DNA of 53,160 nucleotides, taken from assembly GCA_023387815.1 (NCBI GenBank), contig JAEWHK010000013.1:1-53160 (forward strand), in the 5' to 3' direction. Below are positions 44,540-52,058 of the stretch, piece by piece (position 1 is the first letter of the stretch; the number at the start of each line of letters is the position of its first letter). Position numbers and translations under genes: made by a program. The notes beneath the pieces were generated by a model, which saw nothing but the letters and a program-made list of their open reading frames with translations, was not told the DNA's origin and searched no databases. The DNA comes from Pseudomonadota bacterium (GTDB taxonomy: Bacteria; Pseudomonadota; Gammaproteobacteria; Burkholderiales; Burkholderiaceae_B).

Positions 44540-44632
44540 ATGCCTGCTTATTCTATTTGTTCGCAAGCGACCGTTGCGTCGGTAGCTGCGCTCGCCCTCG
44601 CGGTACGGTGCACCCTAGCGATTTTTCAGTAA
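44540..44632 (+). CDS. 30-codon ORF, possible scar of a deleted receptor gene
   Basis: An ATG with GAGG 7 bases upstream opens a 30-residue frame (MPAYSICSQATVASVAALAL, then AVRCTLAIFQ) ending 10 bases before the SCO gene. It looks like the start of an exported protein's signal peptide without a mature domain. In related copper operons a TonB-dependent receptor gene is often found at this point. So it may be the joined ends of a deleted receptor gene, or a short leader peptide that couples translation to SCO. Confidence 0.4.
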   Translation: MPAYSICSQATVASVAALALAVRCTLAIFQ

Positions 44633-44642
44633 CGGAGTTTGT

Positions 44643-45248
44643 ATGCTGCGATTTACTAAAACTTACCGCCATCTCGCGGTGCTATTGAGCTGCCTGCTAT
44701 TTCTATGCGGATGCGGGCGCTCCGATACCTTGACCAATATCCATGGTCGGAATCTGACCGATGCCAGGTTTGGCCGGGATTTTTCCCTAATGGGCACAGA
44801 CGGTTCATTACATACTTTGTCTGATTTCCGAGGCAAAGTGCTACTGGTGTTCTTTGGGTTTACTCAGTGCCCTGACATTTGTCCGACGGCCCTGCTACGC
44901 GCTGCCGATGTGAAGAAACTGCTCGGCCCGGATGGGGACCGTCTACAGGTTCTGTTCGTTACAGTAGATCCCGAGAGAGACACACCGCAATTGCTTGGCA
45001 ATTATGTTGGGGCCTTCGACCCGACGTTTCTTGGCCTATACGGTACGTTAGAGGAAACAAAACAGACCGCTGCGGAATTCAAGGTCTACTACCAAAAAGT
45101 TCCAACAGGATCATCATATACGATGGATCATTCAGCCCTCAGCTATCTGTACGACACAAATGGTCGTCTGCGAATAGCTATGTCCCCTAATCAAACGGCC
45201 GAAGAATATGCGGAAGATATCCGCAAAATTCTTGCCCTTAATCCTTAG
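44643..45248 (+). CDS. SCO1/SenC-family copper lipoprotein
   Basis: A 201-aa thioredoxin-fold protein. N-terminal lipoprotein signal with LCGC (lipidated cysteine about C24). Copper ligands C76 and C80 in QCPDICP and H166 in MDHSAL are all present. SCO proteins deliver copper to the CuA site of cytochrome c oxidase or guard against redox stress at the periplasmic face of the inner membrane. It is followed 16 bases later by the PCuAC gene, its usual partner in copper delivery. Confidence 0.93.
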   Translation: MLRFTKTYRHLAVLLSCLLFLCGCGRSDTLTNIHGRNLTDARFGRDFSLMGTDGSLHTLSDFRGKVLLVFFGFTQCPDICPTALLRAADVKKLLGPDGDRLQVLFVTVDPERDTPQLLGNYVGAFDPTFLGLYGTLEETKQTAAEFKVYYQKVPTGSSYTMDHSALSYLYDTNGRLRIAMSPNQTAEEYAEDIRKILALNP

Positions 45249-45264
45249 TTTTTTGGAGAATGTG

Positions 45265-45729
45265 ATGTCCATATTCAACCTTCCGAATGCGATTTTCATA
45301 TGTTTGATGAGCATCGCATCAGTATCCCATGCTCAGGTATCTGTGAGTAACCCCTGGGTTCGTGCAACTGTGGCCGAACAGAAAAGCACTGGTGCATTCA
45401 TGCTTCTGACTGCAAAGTCCGATAGCAAACTGATTGGAGCTTCATCGAGTGCTGCCGATCATGTTGAAATTCATAAAATGGCCATGGAAAACGATGTCAT
45501 GAAAATGCGTCAAATTCCCACTCTCGAACTACCAGCGAACCAACAAATCACACTTGAGCCTGGCAGTTACCACATCATGTTGCTCGGATTAAAAAAGCAG
45601 ATCAGCCCTGGGGATGAAGTCCCCCTGACCCTGACTGTTGAAAAAATGAATGGCGAAAGAAATCAGATCGACGTTCGGGCGATAGCCAGGCCAATTCAAG
45701 GCAGTCAGCAAGATCATCATCATCATTGA
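45265..45729 (+). CDS. periplasmic copper chaperone PCu(A)C
   Basis: A 154-aa protein with a signal peptide (1-23, ending SHAQ). The copper motif H-x10-M-x21-H-x-M is exact: H70, M81, H103, M105. A C-terminal tail of four histidines (QQDHHHH) may add metal binding. GGAG precedes ATG 45265. It should carry Cu(I) in the periplasm and hand it to SCO or cytochrome oxidase. It lies between SCO and the PepSY gene in one operon. Confidence 0.92.
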   Translation: MSIFNLPNAIFICLMSIASVSHAQVSVSNPWVRATVAEQKSTGAFMLLTAKSDSKLIGASSSAADHVEIHKMAMENDVMKMRQIPTLELPANQQITLEPGSYHIMLLGLKKQISPGDEVPLTLTVEKMNGERNQIDVRAIARPIQGSQQDHHHH

Positions 45730-45741
45730 CGAGATTAACTT

Positions 45742-47124
45742 ATGAGTTACACGACTTCTTTACCTACAAAAGCTGCCGTAATCAGTTTTCTGCGGCGGCT
45801 GCATTTTTACATTGGCCTGTTCATTGCGCCATTTATCTTTCTGGCTGCGTTGACAGGGACGCTCTATATACTGACACCGCAGATTGAAAATATTGTGTAT
45901 TCGAATGCGTTGCACGTGACGCCGAATGGCGCTGCCAAACCGCTTTCTGAACAGATCAGCGCCGCGCAGGCACACGCGGGGGCCGATGCAAAGATCTATG
46001 CTGTCAGGCCGGCGCCAACGACAATCGATACGACACGAGTTCAATTCGCTGATCAGAGCTATGGTGCATCGGAGTCCAGAGCCATCTTCATTGATCCCTA
46101 CACGCTTCAGGTGAAAGGTGACTTGATGGTCTACGGAACCAGTGGCGTATTGCCGATTCGCCTGTGGCTTGATAAGGCGCATCGAACACTTCTGTTGGGC
46201 GATCTGGGAAGAAACTATAGCGAGCTGGCCGCGTCCTGGCTTTGGGTCGCTGCTTTGGGAGGCCTTGTGCTTTGGTTCTGTACCCGGACACCGCGCAATA
46301 CAACTAGAAAAGAGAATGCGATCCAGAAAAATCGTCATTGGCATACTACGTTGGGACTCTTTCTGCTGGTGGGCCTGATTTTTGTATCGGTGACCGGACT
46401 AACCTGGTCTCGCTGGGCAGGTGACAATATTAACCAGTTACGCGCCAGTCTTGATTGGCTTACTCCTCAGGTTAATACCGTGTTGGCGCAGAATACACAC
46501 GGCGTACATACTGACCCTCATGCGGAGCATCGCTCAGCTATGGGAGGCATGGCGCGATCGAACGAAGACTGGGCCCAGGTTGTTTCGGCCGCCAGAGGCG
46601 CTGGCATTCATGCGGAGAAGATAGAAATTCGCCCGCCAAAAGATATAAACAGAGCCTGGACGGTTACCGAAGTTGACCGACGGTGGCCTACACGGGTAGA
46701 TGCTGTCGCAGTCAATCCGCAAGATTTCAGTATCGTCGATCACACTGAATTCAGTAAATTTCCTCTGGTAGCAAAACTGACCCGGTGGGGTGTGGATGCA
46801 CATATGGGTATTCTGTTTGGTTTACCAAATCAATTGCTCTTGATTGCATTTGGCATAGGCCTCTGCGTAATGATCGCGTTAGGCTATCGCATGTGGTGGA
46901 TACGCAGACCCGTAGTCTCAGCGGCAAATCCCGCAAGAACGCTTATGGCATCATGGAAGAACCTGCCTTCCTTGCTGAAAGTCATTTCACTTGTGGTCGC
47001 AATCCTGTTAGGTTACGCATTACCTGTGATGGGTATCAGTCTGCTTGTTTTCGTAGCAATAGATCTGTTGCGCTGGAAACTGACCAGAAACAGAACTGAT
47101 GTGACCTCGCGCGTCAGTGCCTGA
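45742..47124 (+). CDS. PepSY-domain inner-membrane protein (PiuB-like)
   Basis: A 460-aa protein with about four or five membrane helices (FYIGLFIAPFIFLAALTGTL; WVAALGGLVLWFC; TTLGLFLLVGLIFVSVTGL; LLIAFGIGLCVMIALGYRMW; last pair near 420-450) and two periplasmic PepSY-like regions. WHTTLGL and the MGILFGLPNQ segment are typical. Relatives are linked to iron-siderophore uptake and act as ferric-siderophore reductases or with TonB receptors. In this operon with a Fur-like box upstream, metal reduction at the membrane is plausible. It starts 12 bases after the PCuAC stop. Confidence 0.88.
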   Translation: MSYTTSLPTKAAVISFLRRLHFYIGLFIAPFIFLAALTGTLYILTPQIENIVYSNALHVTPNGAAKPLSEQISAAQAHAGADAKIYAVRPAPTTIDTTRVQFADQSYGASESRAIFIDPYTLQVKGDLMVYGTSGVLPIRLWLDKAHRTLLLGDLGRNYSELAASWLWVAALGGLVLWFCTRTPRNTTRKENAIQKNRHWHTTLGLFLLVGLIFVSVTGLTWSRWAGDNINQLRASLDWLTPQVNTVLAQNTHGVHTDPHAEHRSAMGGMARSNEDWAQVVSAARGAGIHAEKIEIRPPKDINRAWTVTEVDRRWPTRVDAVAVNPQDFSIVDHTEFSKFPLVAKLTRWGVDAHMGILFGLPNQLLLIAFGIGLCVMIALGYRMWWIRRPVVSAANPARTLMASWKNLPSLLKVISLVVAILLGYALPVMGISLLVFVAIDLLRWKLTRNRTDVTSRVSA

Positions 47125-47177
47125 TCGACGAACTGTTACCGCACAACTGGACACCTCAGTCCACTCAGTAAAAGATA

Positions 47178-47197
47178 ACGGCCGCTAACGCGGCCGT
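47178..47197 (+). terminator. GC-rich hairpin after the PepSY gene
   Basis: ACGGCCGC and GCGGCCGT form a perfect 8-base stem around TAAC, 54 bases after the PepSY stop. The following GTCAATATA is AT-rich but not a T-run. It probably marks the end of the copper/PepSY operon transcript. Confidence 0.45.
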
Positions 47198-47310
47198 GTC
47201 AATATATGCTCCCCGAGCGCTTACGTAACGATAGCAGAGCGGCTCGCTCTAGCTACTCGAATAATACGGCGGGTGCCTTATGGGCGACAGGATCCTTCAC
47301 CATTCGCAAC

Positions 47311-47344
47311 AAGGGCCTGAATACCCTAGGGTATTCAGGTCCTT
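47311..47344. terminator. long palindromic hairpin beside the toxin gene
   Basis: A perfect palindrome of 24 bases (47316-47339, centred on CTAG) is extended by AAGG/CCTT arms after one mismatch. On the plus strand it is followed by TTCTT. It lies 4 bases beyond the stop codon of the leftward toxin gene and 187 bases after the PepSY gene, so it can end transcripts from both sides. Confidence 0.6.
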
Positions 47345-47347
47345 TTC

Positions 47348-47668
47348 TTAAGTTAGCCCGGTTACAAGCATGAGGGCACGTTCTACGGTTTTCATGCGTT
47401 CTGCGTCAATGGAGCCTACAACTTTATTCACTTTAGCGCGGGGGATAGGTGACGTTTTATCAACCATTACCTGTGAAATTTTTTGCAGTCCGTTGATGGC
47501 GCTCGGTTCAATCGTCACACGGAACAGCACGTTACGTAATTCACTGGTAATAGGACAAACAAGGACGCTATCTAGCTCCTGCAACAAATCAGATTGGACA
47601 ACAAGTGCCGGACGCGATTTTCCGTGATCCCCCGGTTGCGAAAGGGTAACGATATCGCCACGCTGCAT
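47348..47668 (-). CDS. MazF/PemK-type toxin
   Basis: A 106-aa protein of the MazF/PemK endoribonuclease family: MQRGDIVTLSQPGDHGKSRP (substrate loop), ALVVQSDLL, VCPITSEL and QVMVDKTSPIPRAKV. Such toxins cut mRNA and are held inactive by the cognate antitoxin. Its ATG overlaps the antitoxin stop by one base (TAATG), so translation is coupled. The length is normal and the active-site arginine and threonine/serine regions are intact, so it is likely functional. Confidence 0.92.
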   Translation of the reverse strand: MQRGDIVTLSQPGDHGKSRPALVVQSDLLQELDSVLVCPITSELRNVLFRVTIEPSAINGLQKISQVMVDKTSPIPRAKVNKVVGSIDAERMKTVERALMLVTGLT

Positions 47669-47871
47669 TATTTCCAGCCCTCAATTAAGCTGGCTGCTGC
47701 CTCTCCAAAGCCAATAGCTTCTGCCTCGGCCTTGTCTTCGCGTAGGCTGCGACACTGTCGTTTAAGCGTATCCGCTATCTCAGGGGAACGGGTATCTAGC
47801 ACCCAATATTGCACGGGCCTGTAGCCTGCAGCCTTCATGCGCTCTCGATGGCGAGTAACTTTGTTAGGAAT
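47668..47871 (-). CDS. MazE-family antitoxin (DUF3018 type) with non-canonical start
   Basis: The frame that ends one base into the toxin start encodes 67 residues: PNKVTRHRERMKAAGYRPVQ, then YWVLDTRSPEIADTLKRQC and a C-terminal IGFGEAAASLIEGW. This matches the short MazE-family antitoxins paired with PemK-like toxins. The frame contains no ATG, GTG or TTG where the family begins. AGGAG is instead followed by ATA (47874) and ATT (47871). An in-frame ATG (47838) would give only 56 residues without the first DNA-binding stretch. I place the start at ATT; a mutated start is the alternative. Confidence 0.7.
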   Translation of the reverse strand: MPNKVTRHRERMKAAGYRPVQYWVLDTRSPEIADTLKRQCRSLREDKAEAEAIGFGEAAASLIEGWK

Positions 47872-47912
47872 TATAGTTTTCTCCTAGACTCAAATTTCGA
47901 GTTTCATGATAC

Positions 47913-47926
47913 GGTTTCATGAAACC
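47913..47926. promoter_or_regulatory. palindrome upstream of the toxin-antitoxin pair
   Basis: GGTTTCATGAAACC is a perfect 14-base palindrome 42 bases upstream of the antitoxin start, and GTTTCATGA also occurs just before it at 47900-47908. Antitoxins of this type usually repress their own operon at such palindromes, so this is the likely operator. Confidence 0.5.
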
Positions 47927-48017
47927 ACTATCAATCCTTTCGTACTTCTTGCAAACTATTTTTTCCGTCTACAGCGTCATGCGCGGCTCCTCTCGGTGGC
48001 GCTACCACTTCCCCTGC

Positions 48018-48380
48018 TTACTGATGTTCGCTCTGCGGCTTCTCTCGGTTGCGGACGATATTTCCAATCTGTTCCGTATGCAGCTCTCCCCACTGACAGA
48101 GTGGCGCTAACGCACGGGCCAGCGAGTCGCCGAAAGCTGTTAAGGAATACTCAACCTTGGGCGGAATTTCGCCGTAGTCGGTGCGTTCAACCACGCCATC
48201 CTGCTGAAGCTCTTTCAGCTGTTGAATCAATACCTTGTCACTGACTTTTCCAATGGCGCGCCTCAGCTGCCCGTAACGATGTATCTCATGGGCGAGGTAA
48301 AACAGTACCAGCGGTTTCCACTTCCCGCTTAGTACCGCCAATGACGCTTCCAGACCGCAGTTGAATTTTTGATTTAGCAT
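48018..48380 (-). CDS. HxlR-family transcriptional regulator
   Basis: A 120-aa winged-helix regulator: FNCGLEASLAVLSGKWKPLV is the HxlR signature (cysteine at the start of helix 1), with LIQQLKELQQDGVVERTDYG and KVEYSLTAFGDSLARALAPL following. HxlR proteins commonly sense aldehydes, quinones or redox stress through this cysteine and repress a divergent oxidoreductase gene. Here the divergent gene is an SDR 98 bases away. The start may be ATG 48380 or the one four codons upstream. Confidence 0.92.
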   Translation of the reverse strand: MLNQKFNCGLEASLAVLSGKWKPLVLFYLAHEIHRYGQLRRAIGKVSDKVLIQQLKELQQDGVVERTDYGEIPPKVEYSLTAFGDSLARALAPLCQWGELHTEQIGNIVRNREKPQSEHQ

Positions 48381-48399
48381 ATAAATTCTCATTCGCCAG

Positions 48400-48421
48400 G
48401 TACTTACCAAAAGGTGCATAC
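48400..48421. promoter_or_regulatory. imperfect inverted repeat, candidate HxlR operator
   Basis: GTACTTACC (48400-48408), AAAA, GGTGCATAC (48413-48421) form an inverted repeat with 6 of 9 pairs matching, between the divergent HxlR and SDR genes. GTAC-led dyads in this position are usual for HxlR-family regulators, so both genes are probably repressed from here. Confidence 0.45.
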
Positions 48422-48478
48422 TATACTAATTATTTAATGCTGTATATGCTATGACCTTCCAATGTTGAGGAGTGCGTT

Positions 48479-49228
48479 ATGAGTAGATTGGCAGGAAAAA
48501 TAGCGGTGATTACCGGCGGAAATAGCGGTATAGGTCTGGCTACGGCCAGGCGCTTTGCCCAGGAAGGCGCGCAGGTGGTCATCATCGGTCGCCGTCAGAA
48601 AGCGCTTGATGAAGCCATTGCGCTGATCGGTCATGAAGCGCTTGCGATTCAGGGCGACGTATCAAAGCCGAACGATCTGGAACGTATTTTTTCTCACATC
48701 CGGCAAGTAAAAGGGAGAGTTGACATCCTTTTCGCTAATGCGGGCTTGGGTGAGCTTCAGCCGCTTGGAGCGATTACCGAGGAATCGTATGAGAATACGT
48801 TTAACGTTAACGTAAAAGGGACGCTGTTTACCGTACAGAAGGCGCTGCCGCTCATGTCGCACGGCGGTTCGATTATTCTGACCGGCTCGACAACCGGCTC
48901 AATGGGCACACCGGCATTTAGCGTTTACAGTGCTTCGAAAGCGGCAATTCGTAACTTTGCCAGAAGCTGGGCACTGGACCTGCAGGGAACGGGGATACGC
49001 GTAAATGTGCTCTCTCCGGGCTCCACAGCAACGCCAGGGCTGTTTAATGTACTGGAGAGCTCGGGGAGAAAAGAGAGTTTGCTGGCCAATTTCGCTCAGG
49101 AAGCGCCGCTTGGACGCATTGGAGATTCGGATGAGATCGCCGCTGTCGCCTTATTCCTGGCTTCTGACGAGAGCAGCTTTATGACAGGCAGCGAAGTCTT
49201 CGTTGACGGTGGGGTGGCGCAAATTTAA
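48479..49228 (+). CDS. short-chain dehydrogenase/reductase (SDR), HxlR-linked
   Basis: A 249-aa SDR: TGGNSGIG (13-20), a cofactor arginine pair (IIGRRQKA) pointing to NADPH, NAGLG, catalytic serine in LTGSTTGSMG, YSASK, and FMTGSEVFVDGG. GAGGAG precedes the ATG. It is the likely target of the divergent HxlR regulator. Relatives in HxlR-SDR pairs reduce aldehydes, ketones or quinones and are often accessory genes. It is the last gene before gyrB. Confidence 0.92.
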   Translation: MSRLAGKIAVITGGNSGIGLATARRFAQEGAQVVIIGRRQKALDEAIALIGHEALAIQGDVSKPNDLERIFSHIRQVKGRVDILFANAGLGELQPLGAITEESYENTFNVNVKGTLFTVQKALPLMSHGGSIILTGSTTGSMGTPAFSVYSASKAAIRNFARSWALDLQGTGIRVNVLSPGSTATPGLFNVLESSGRKESLLANFAQEAPLGRIGDSDEIAAVALFLASDESSFMTGSEVFVDGGVAQI

Positions 49229-49300
49229 GGGGTATCGGACGTCGAAGCACATTTGCCAAGCGGAGATCGTTGGCAATCCGTGAAAACCGACACCAAAAGA

Positions 49301-49334
49301 AAACAGGCTCCGTTGAGAAAACGAGAGCCTGTTT
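49301..49334 (-). terminator. gyrB rho-independent terminator
   Basis: AAACAGGCTC (49301-49310) and GAGCCTGTTT (49325-49334) form a perfect 10-base stem with a 14-base loop. On the minus strand the stem runs into TCTTTT, fitting termination of the leftward gyrB transcript about 95 bases after its stop. The convergent SDR gene may use it too. Confidence 0.7.
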
Positions 49335-49354
49335 ACCTATCTGTATCACTACAG

Positions 49355-49425
49355 ATTTTTTCACTAATTGTGAGAATGCATTTTCATTAATTGTGAGACT
49401 TTTTCACTCATTATGAGAATCGACA
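49355..49425. repeat. three tandem dyads, possible IS21-type element end
   Basis: TTTTCACTAATTGTGAGA (from 49358), TTTTCATTAATTGTGAGA (from 49381) and TTTTCACTCATTATGAGA (from 49401) follow each other at about 20-23 base spacing and end with ATCGACA (49419-49425). Multiple short repeats inside an end that reads TGTCGAT on the other strand are what IS21-family termini look like. No transposase gene is present, so this would be a remnant between the gyrB stop and its terminator. The family name is from memory and needs a search. Confidence 0.45.
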
Positions 49426-49428
49426 CCA

Positions 49429-51879
49429 TCAAACATCCAGATTCCCGGCCATCAGCGCATTTCGCTCGATAAACTCCCGACGAGGTTCAACCTGATCGCC
49501 CATGAGGGTGGTGAACATTTCATCGGCGGCAATCGCGTCTTCGATCTGTACGCGCAGCAGGCGACGAACGGATGGGTCCATGGTGGTTTCCCACAGCTGA
49601 TCGGGGTTCATCTCACCCAGACCTTTGTAGCGCTGTTTGCTGACCACACGATCGGCTTCGCTGCGCAGCCATTGGATGGCTTCGCGGAAGTCGCTCACAT
49701 ACTGTTCCTTGCGTTTGTCGCCTTCGCCACGGTAGACGCGTGCACCTTTGCCGACCAAGCCATTGAAAGTATGGGCCGCGCGGGACATAACGCCATAGTC
49801 TGTGCCTTCAACAAAGCGGCTGTCGAAAACAGTGACCTTGATATTGCCATGATGCATGCGGCGCAGAACGAGGCGATATTTTTCTGTTTCCTGATCAAAC
49901 TCTGCAGTCACGGTGACAGATTGAGGATTGGCCGGATCCTGCAGCGCAGCCTGCAGTTGCTGCGCAGAAGCAGTGGCAGAGGCATCGTCGTCCAGATTCA
50001 GAACCACGCCTTCAGCAATGGCCGACAGGGCTTCTACGTCCATGATTTTTGACAGACGAAGAATGACGCTGTCTGAGATCACGTATTGGCGTGCCAGTTC
50101 GGCAAGCGCATCACCGGTGATCGGCTCTGCGCCCTCTCCCACTTCCAGGCCCGCATCTTTCAATGCAACCTGCATCATGTATTGCGCTTCTTCTGCCTGG
50201 TCTTTCAGGTAACGTTCTTCGCGCCCCCATTTAACTTTATAAAGCGGAGGTTGCGCGATGTAGACATACCCACGTTCTACGAGCTCTGGCATCTGACGAT
50301 ACAGCAGTGTCAGCAGCAGGGTACGGATGTGTGCGCCGTCAACGTCCGCATCGGTCATGATGATGATGCGGTGATAACGCAGTTTTTCGATATTGAAGTC
50401 CGGACCGATGCTGGTGCCCAGCGCGGTTATCAAAGTTGTGATTTGTTCGCTGGCAATGAGCTTGTCAAAACGGGCTTTCTCCACGTTCAACACTTTACCG
50501 CGCAGTGGCAGAATGGCCTGGAACTTGCGATCACGACCTTGTTTGGCCGAGCCGCCCGCAGAGTCACCCTCCACGATGTAGATTTCAGATTTGGCGGGAT
50601 CCTTTTCCTGGCAGTCGGCCAGTTTGCCGGGCAGGCCAGCGCCTTCGAGCACACTCTTACGACGGGTCATCTCCCTTGCGCGTCGCGCCGCTTCACGGGC
50701 TCTGGCTGCGTCCACGATTTTGGCGCAGATGGCCCTGGCATCCGCGGGATTTTCCAGCAGCCAGGTTTCCAGCGTGCGGGTCACGGCTTCTTCTACCGCC
50801 GGACGCACTTCACTGGAGACGAGTTTTTCCTTGGTCTGAGAACTGAATTTGGGCTCAGGCACTTTCACCGAGAGCACGCAACTCAGGCCTTCGCGCATGT
50901 CATCACCGGTGGTATCGACTTTTGCCTTTTTGGCCAGTTCGTTGTCGGCAATGTATTTGTTAATGACACGTGTCATTGCGGCGCGCAAACCCGTCAGGTG
51001 GGTACCGCCATCGCGCTGCGGAATGTTATTGGTAAAGCACAGTACGCTCTCGCCGTAGCTGTCATTCCATTGCATAGCCACATCCACGGTGATGGTTGGA
51101 CCATCGCCATTGGATTCGGTAGAAACGGCAAAGACATTCGGATGCAGTACGGTTTTTGTGCGGTTGATGTATTCAACAAAACCTTTGACGCCACCAGAGA
51201 AAGCGAAGTTTTCTTCTTTGCCCTGACGCTCATCAATCAAACGAACTTTCACACCATTGTTCAGGAATGACAGTTCGCGCAGACGCTTGGACAGGATCTC
51301 GTAATGATATTCAATGTTTTCGAAGATCTGCGCATCGGCCAGGTAACGGACTTCAGTACCGGTCTTATCTGTTGAACCGACGATAGCCAGTGGCTCAACG
51401 CGCTCGCCGCGACGGAACTCCATTTGATGGACGTGACCACCGCGACGGATGGTCAGACGCAGCCATTCAGACAGGGCGTTAACGCAGGACACCCCCACGC
51501 CGTGCAGACCACCGGACACCTTGTAGGAGTTCTGGTCGAACTTACCACCGGCGTGAAGCTCGGTCATCACGATTTCGGCAGCACTACGGTGGAATTCATC
51601 ACCGCGGTGTATTTCAGTTGGAATACCACGACCGTTATCGGTTACGGAAATGGAGTTGTCGGTGTGAATGGTCACAACGATGTCATCGCAATAGCCTGCC
51701 AGCGCTTCGTCGATCGCGTTGTCTACCACTTCGAAGATCATGTGGTGCAGACCGGTACCGTCTGAGGTATCTCCAATGTACATGCCGGGGCGCTTGCGTA
51801 CAGCTTCAAGGCCCTTGAGCATTTTGATTGAATCGGCGCCGTATCCGTTTTCCTGAACTGGCTGGGTATTTTCTGACAT
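49429..51879 (-). CDS. gyrB: DNA gyrase subunit B
   Basis: An 816-aa type II topoisomerase subunit. GHKL ATPase domain (EVVDNAIDEALAGYCDDI; GLHGVG), transducer domain, TOPRIM acidic motif EGDSAGGSAKQGRDRKFQAI with RGKVLNVEKAR, DADVDG(A), and the C-terminal QRYKGLGEMNPDQLWETTMD. An extra stretch of about 170 residues within the TOPRIM region, with LEVGEGAEPITGDALAELAR, matches the long GyrB of Gram-negative bacteria. With GyrA it introduces negative supercoils. It lies 179 bases after dnaN, the standard origin-proximal order dnaA-dnaN-gyrB. Confidence 0.98.
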   Translation of the reverse strand: MSENTQPVQENGYGADSIKMLKGLEAVRKRPGMYIGDTSDGTGLHHMIFEVVDNAIDEALAGYCDDIVVTIHTDNSISVTDNGRGIPTEIHRGDEFHRSAAEIVMTELHAGGKFDQNSYKVSGGLHGVGVSCVNALSEWLRLTIRRGGHVHQMEFRRGERVEPLAIVGSTDKTGTEVRYLADAQIFENIEYHYEILSKRLRELSFLNNGVKVRLIDERQGKEENFAFSGGVKGFVEYINRTKTVLHPNVFAVSTESNGDGPTITVDVAMQWNDSYGESVLCFTNNIPQRDGGTHLTGLRAAMTRVINKYIADNELAKKAKVDTTGDDMREGLSCVLSVKVPEPKFSSQTKEKLVSSEVRPAVEEAVTRTLETWLLENPADARAICAKIVDAARAREAARRAREMTRRKSVLEGAGLPGKLADCQEKDPAKSEIYIVEGDSAGGSAKQGRDRKFQAILPLRGKVLNVEKARFDKLIASEQITTLITALGTSIGPDFNIEKLRYHRIIIMTDADVDGAHIRTLLLTLLYRQMPELVERGYVYIAQPPLYKVKWGREERYLKDQAEEAQYMMQVALKDAGLEVGEGAEPITGDALAELARQYVISDSVILRLSKIMDVEALSAIAEGVVLNLDDDASATASAQQLQAALQDPANPQSVTVTAEFDQETEKYRLVLRRMHHGNIKVTVFDSRFVEGTDYGVMSRAAHTFNGLVGKGARVYRGEGDKRKEQYVSDFREAIQWLRSEADRVVSKQRYKGLGEMNPDQLWETTMDPSVRRLLRVQIEDAIAADEMFTTLMGDQVEPRREFIERNALMAGNLDV

Positions 51880-52010
51880 AGTTTTGATAACTCTTCGATT
51901 AAATAACTGCTTATGCCGGAGCGAGAGGTGAAACGCTGTGGCTCTATTTCAGTTGAAATCAACCTGGAAGATGCCGGCGCGCTCGCTGATCGCACCTTGC
52001 TGTGAACAAT

Positions 52011-52049
52011 AGCCGGCCCGTCCTTCACAAATCGAAGGACTGACCGGCT
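52011..52049. repeat. hairpin between dnaN and gyrB
   Basis: AGCCGG and CCGGCT enclose a second stem GTCCTTC/GAAGGAC with a 7-base loop, separated by a 3x3 internal loop. It starts 10 bases after the dnaN stop in the direction of transcription and has no T-run. It may attenuate read-through or serve as an RNA-processing site between dnaN and gyrB. Confidence 0.5.
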
Positions 52050-52058
52050 GTCACGGTA

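Noticed and set aside
49355..49425. CRISPR-like array of short repeats
   Set aside because: There are only three units of about 20 bases with almost no spacer and no cas genes; an insertion-sequence end fits better.
50086..51270. 394-codon open frame on the plus strand opposite gyrB
   Set aside because: It is the antisense shadow of a highly conserved gene; it has no ribosome binding site or family likeness.
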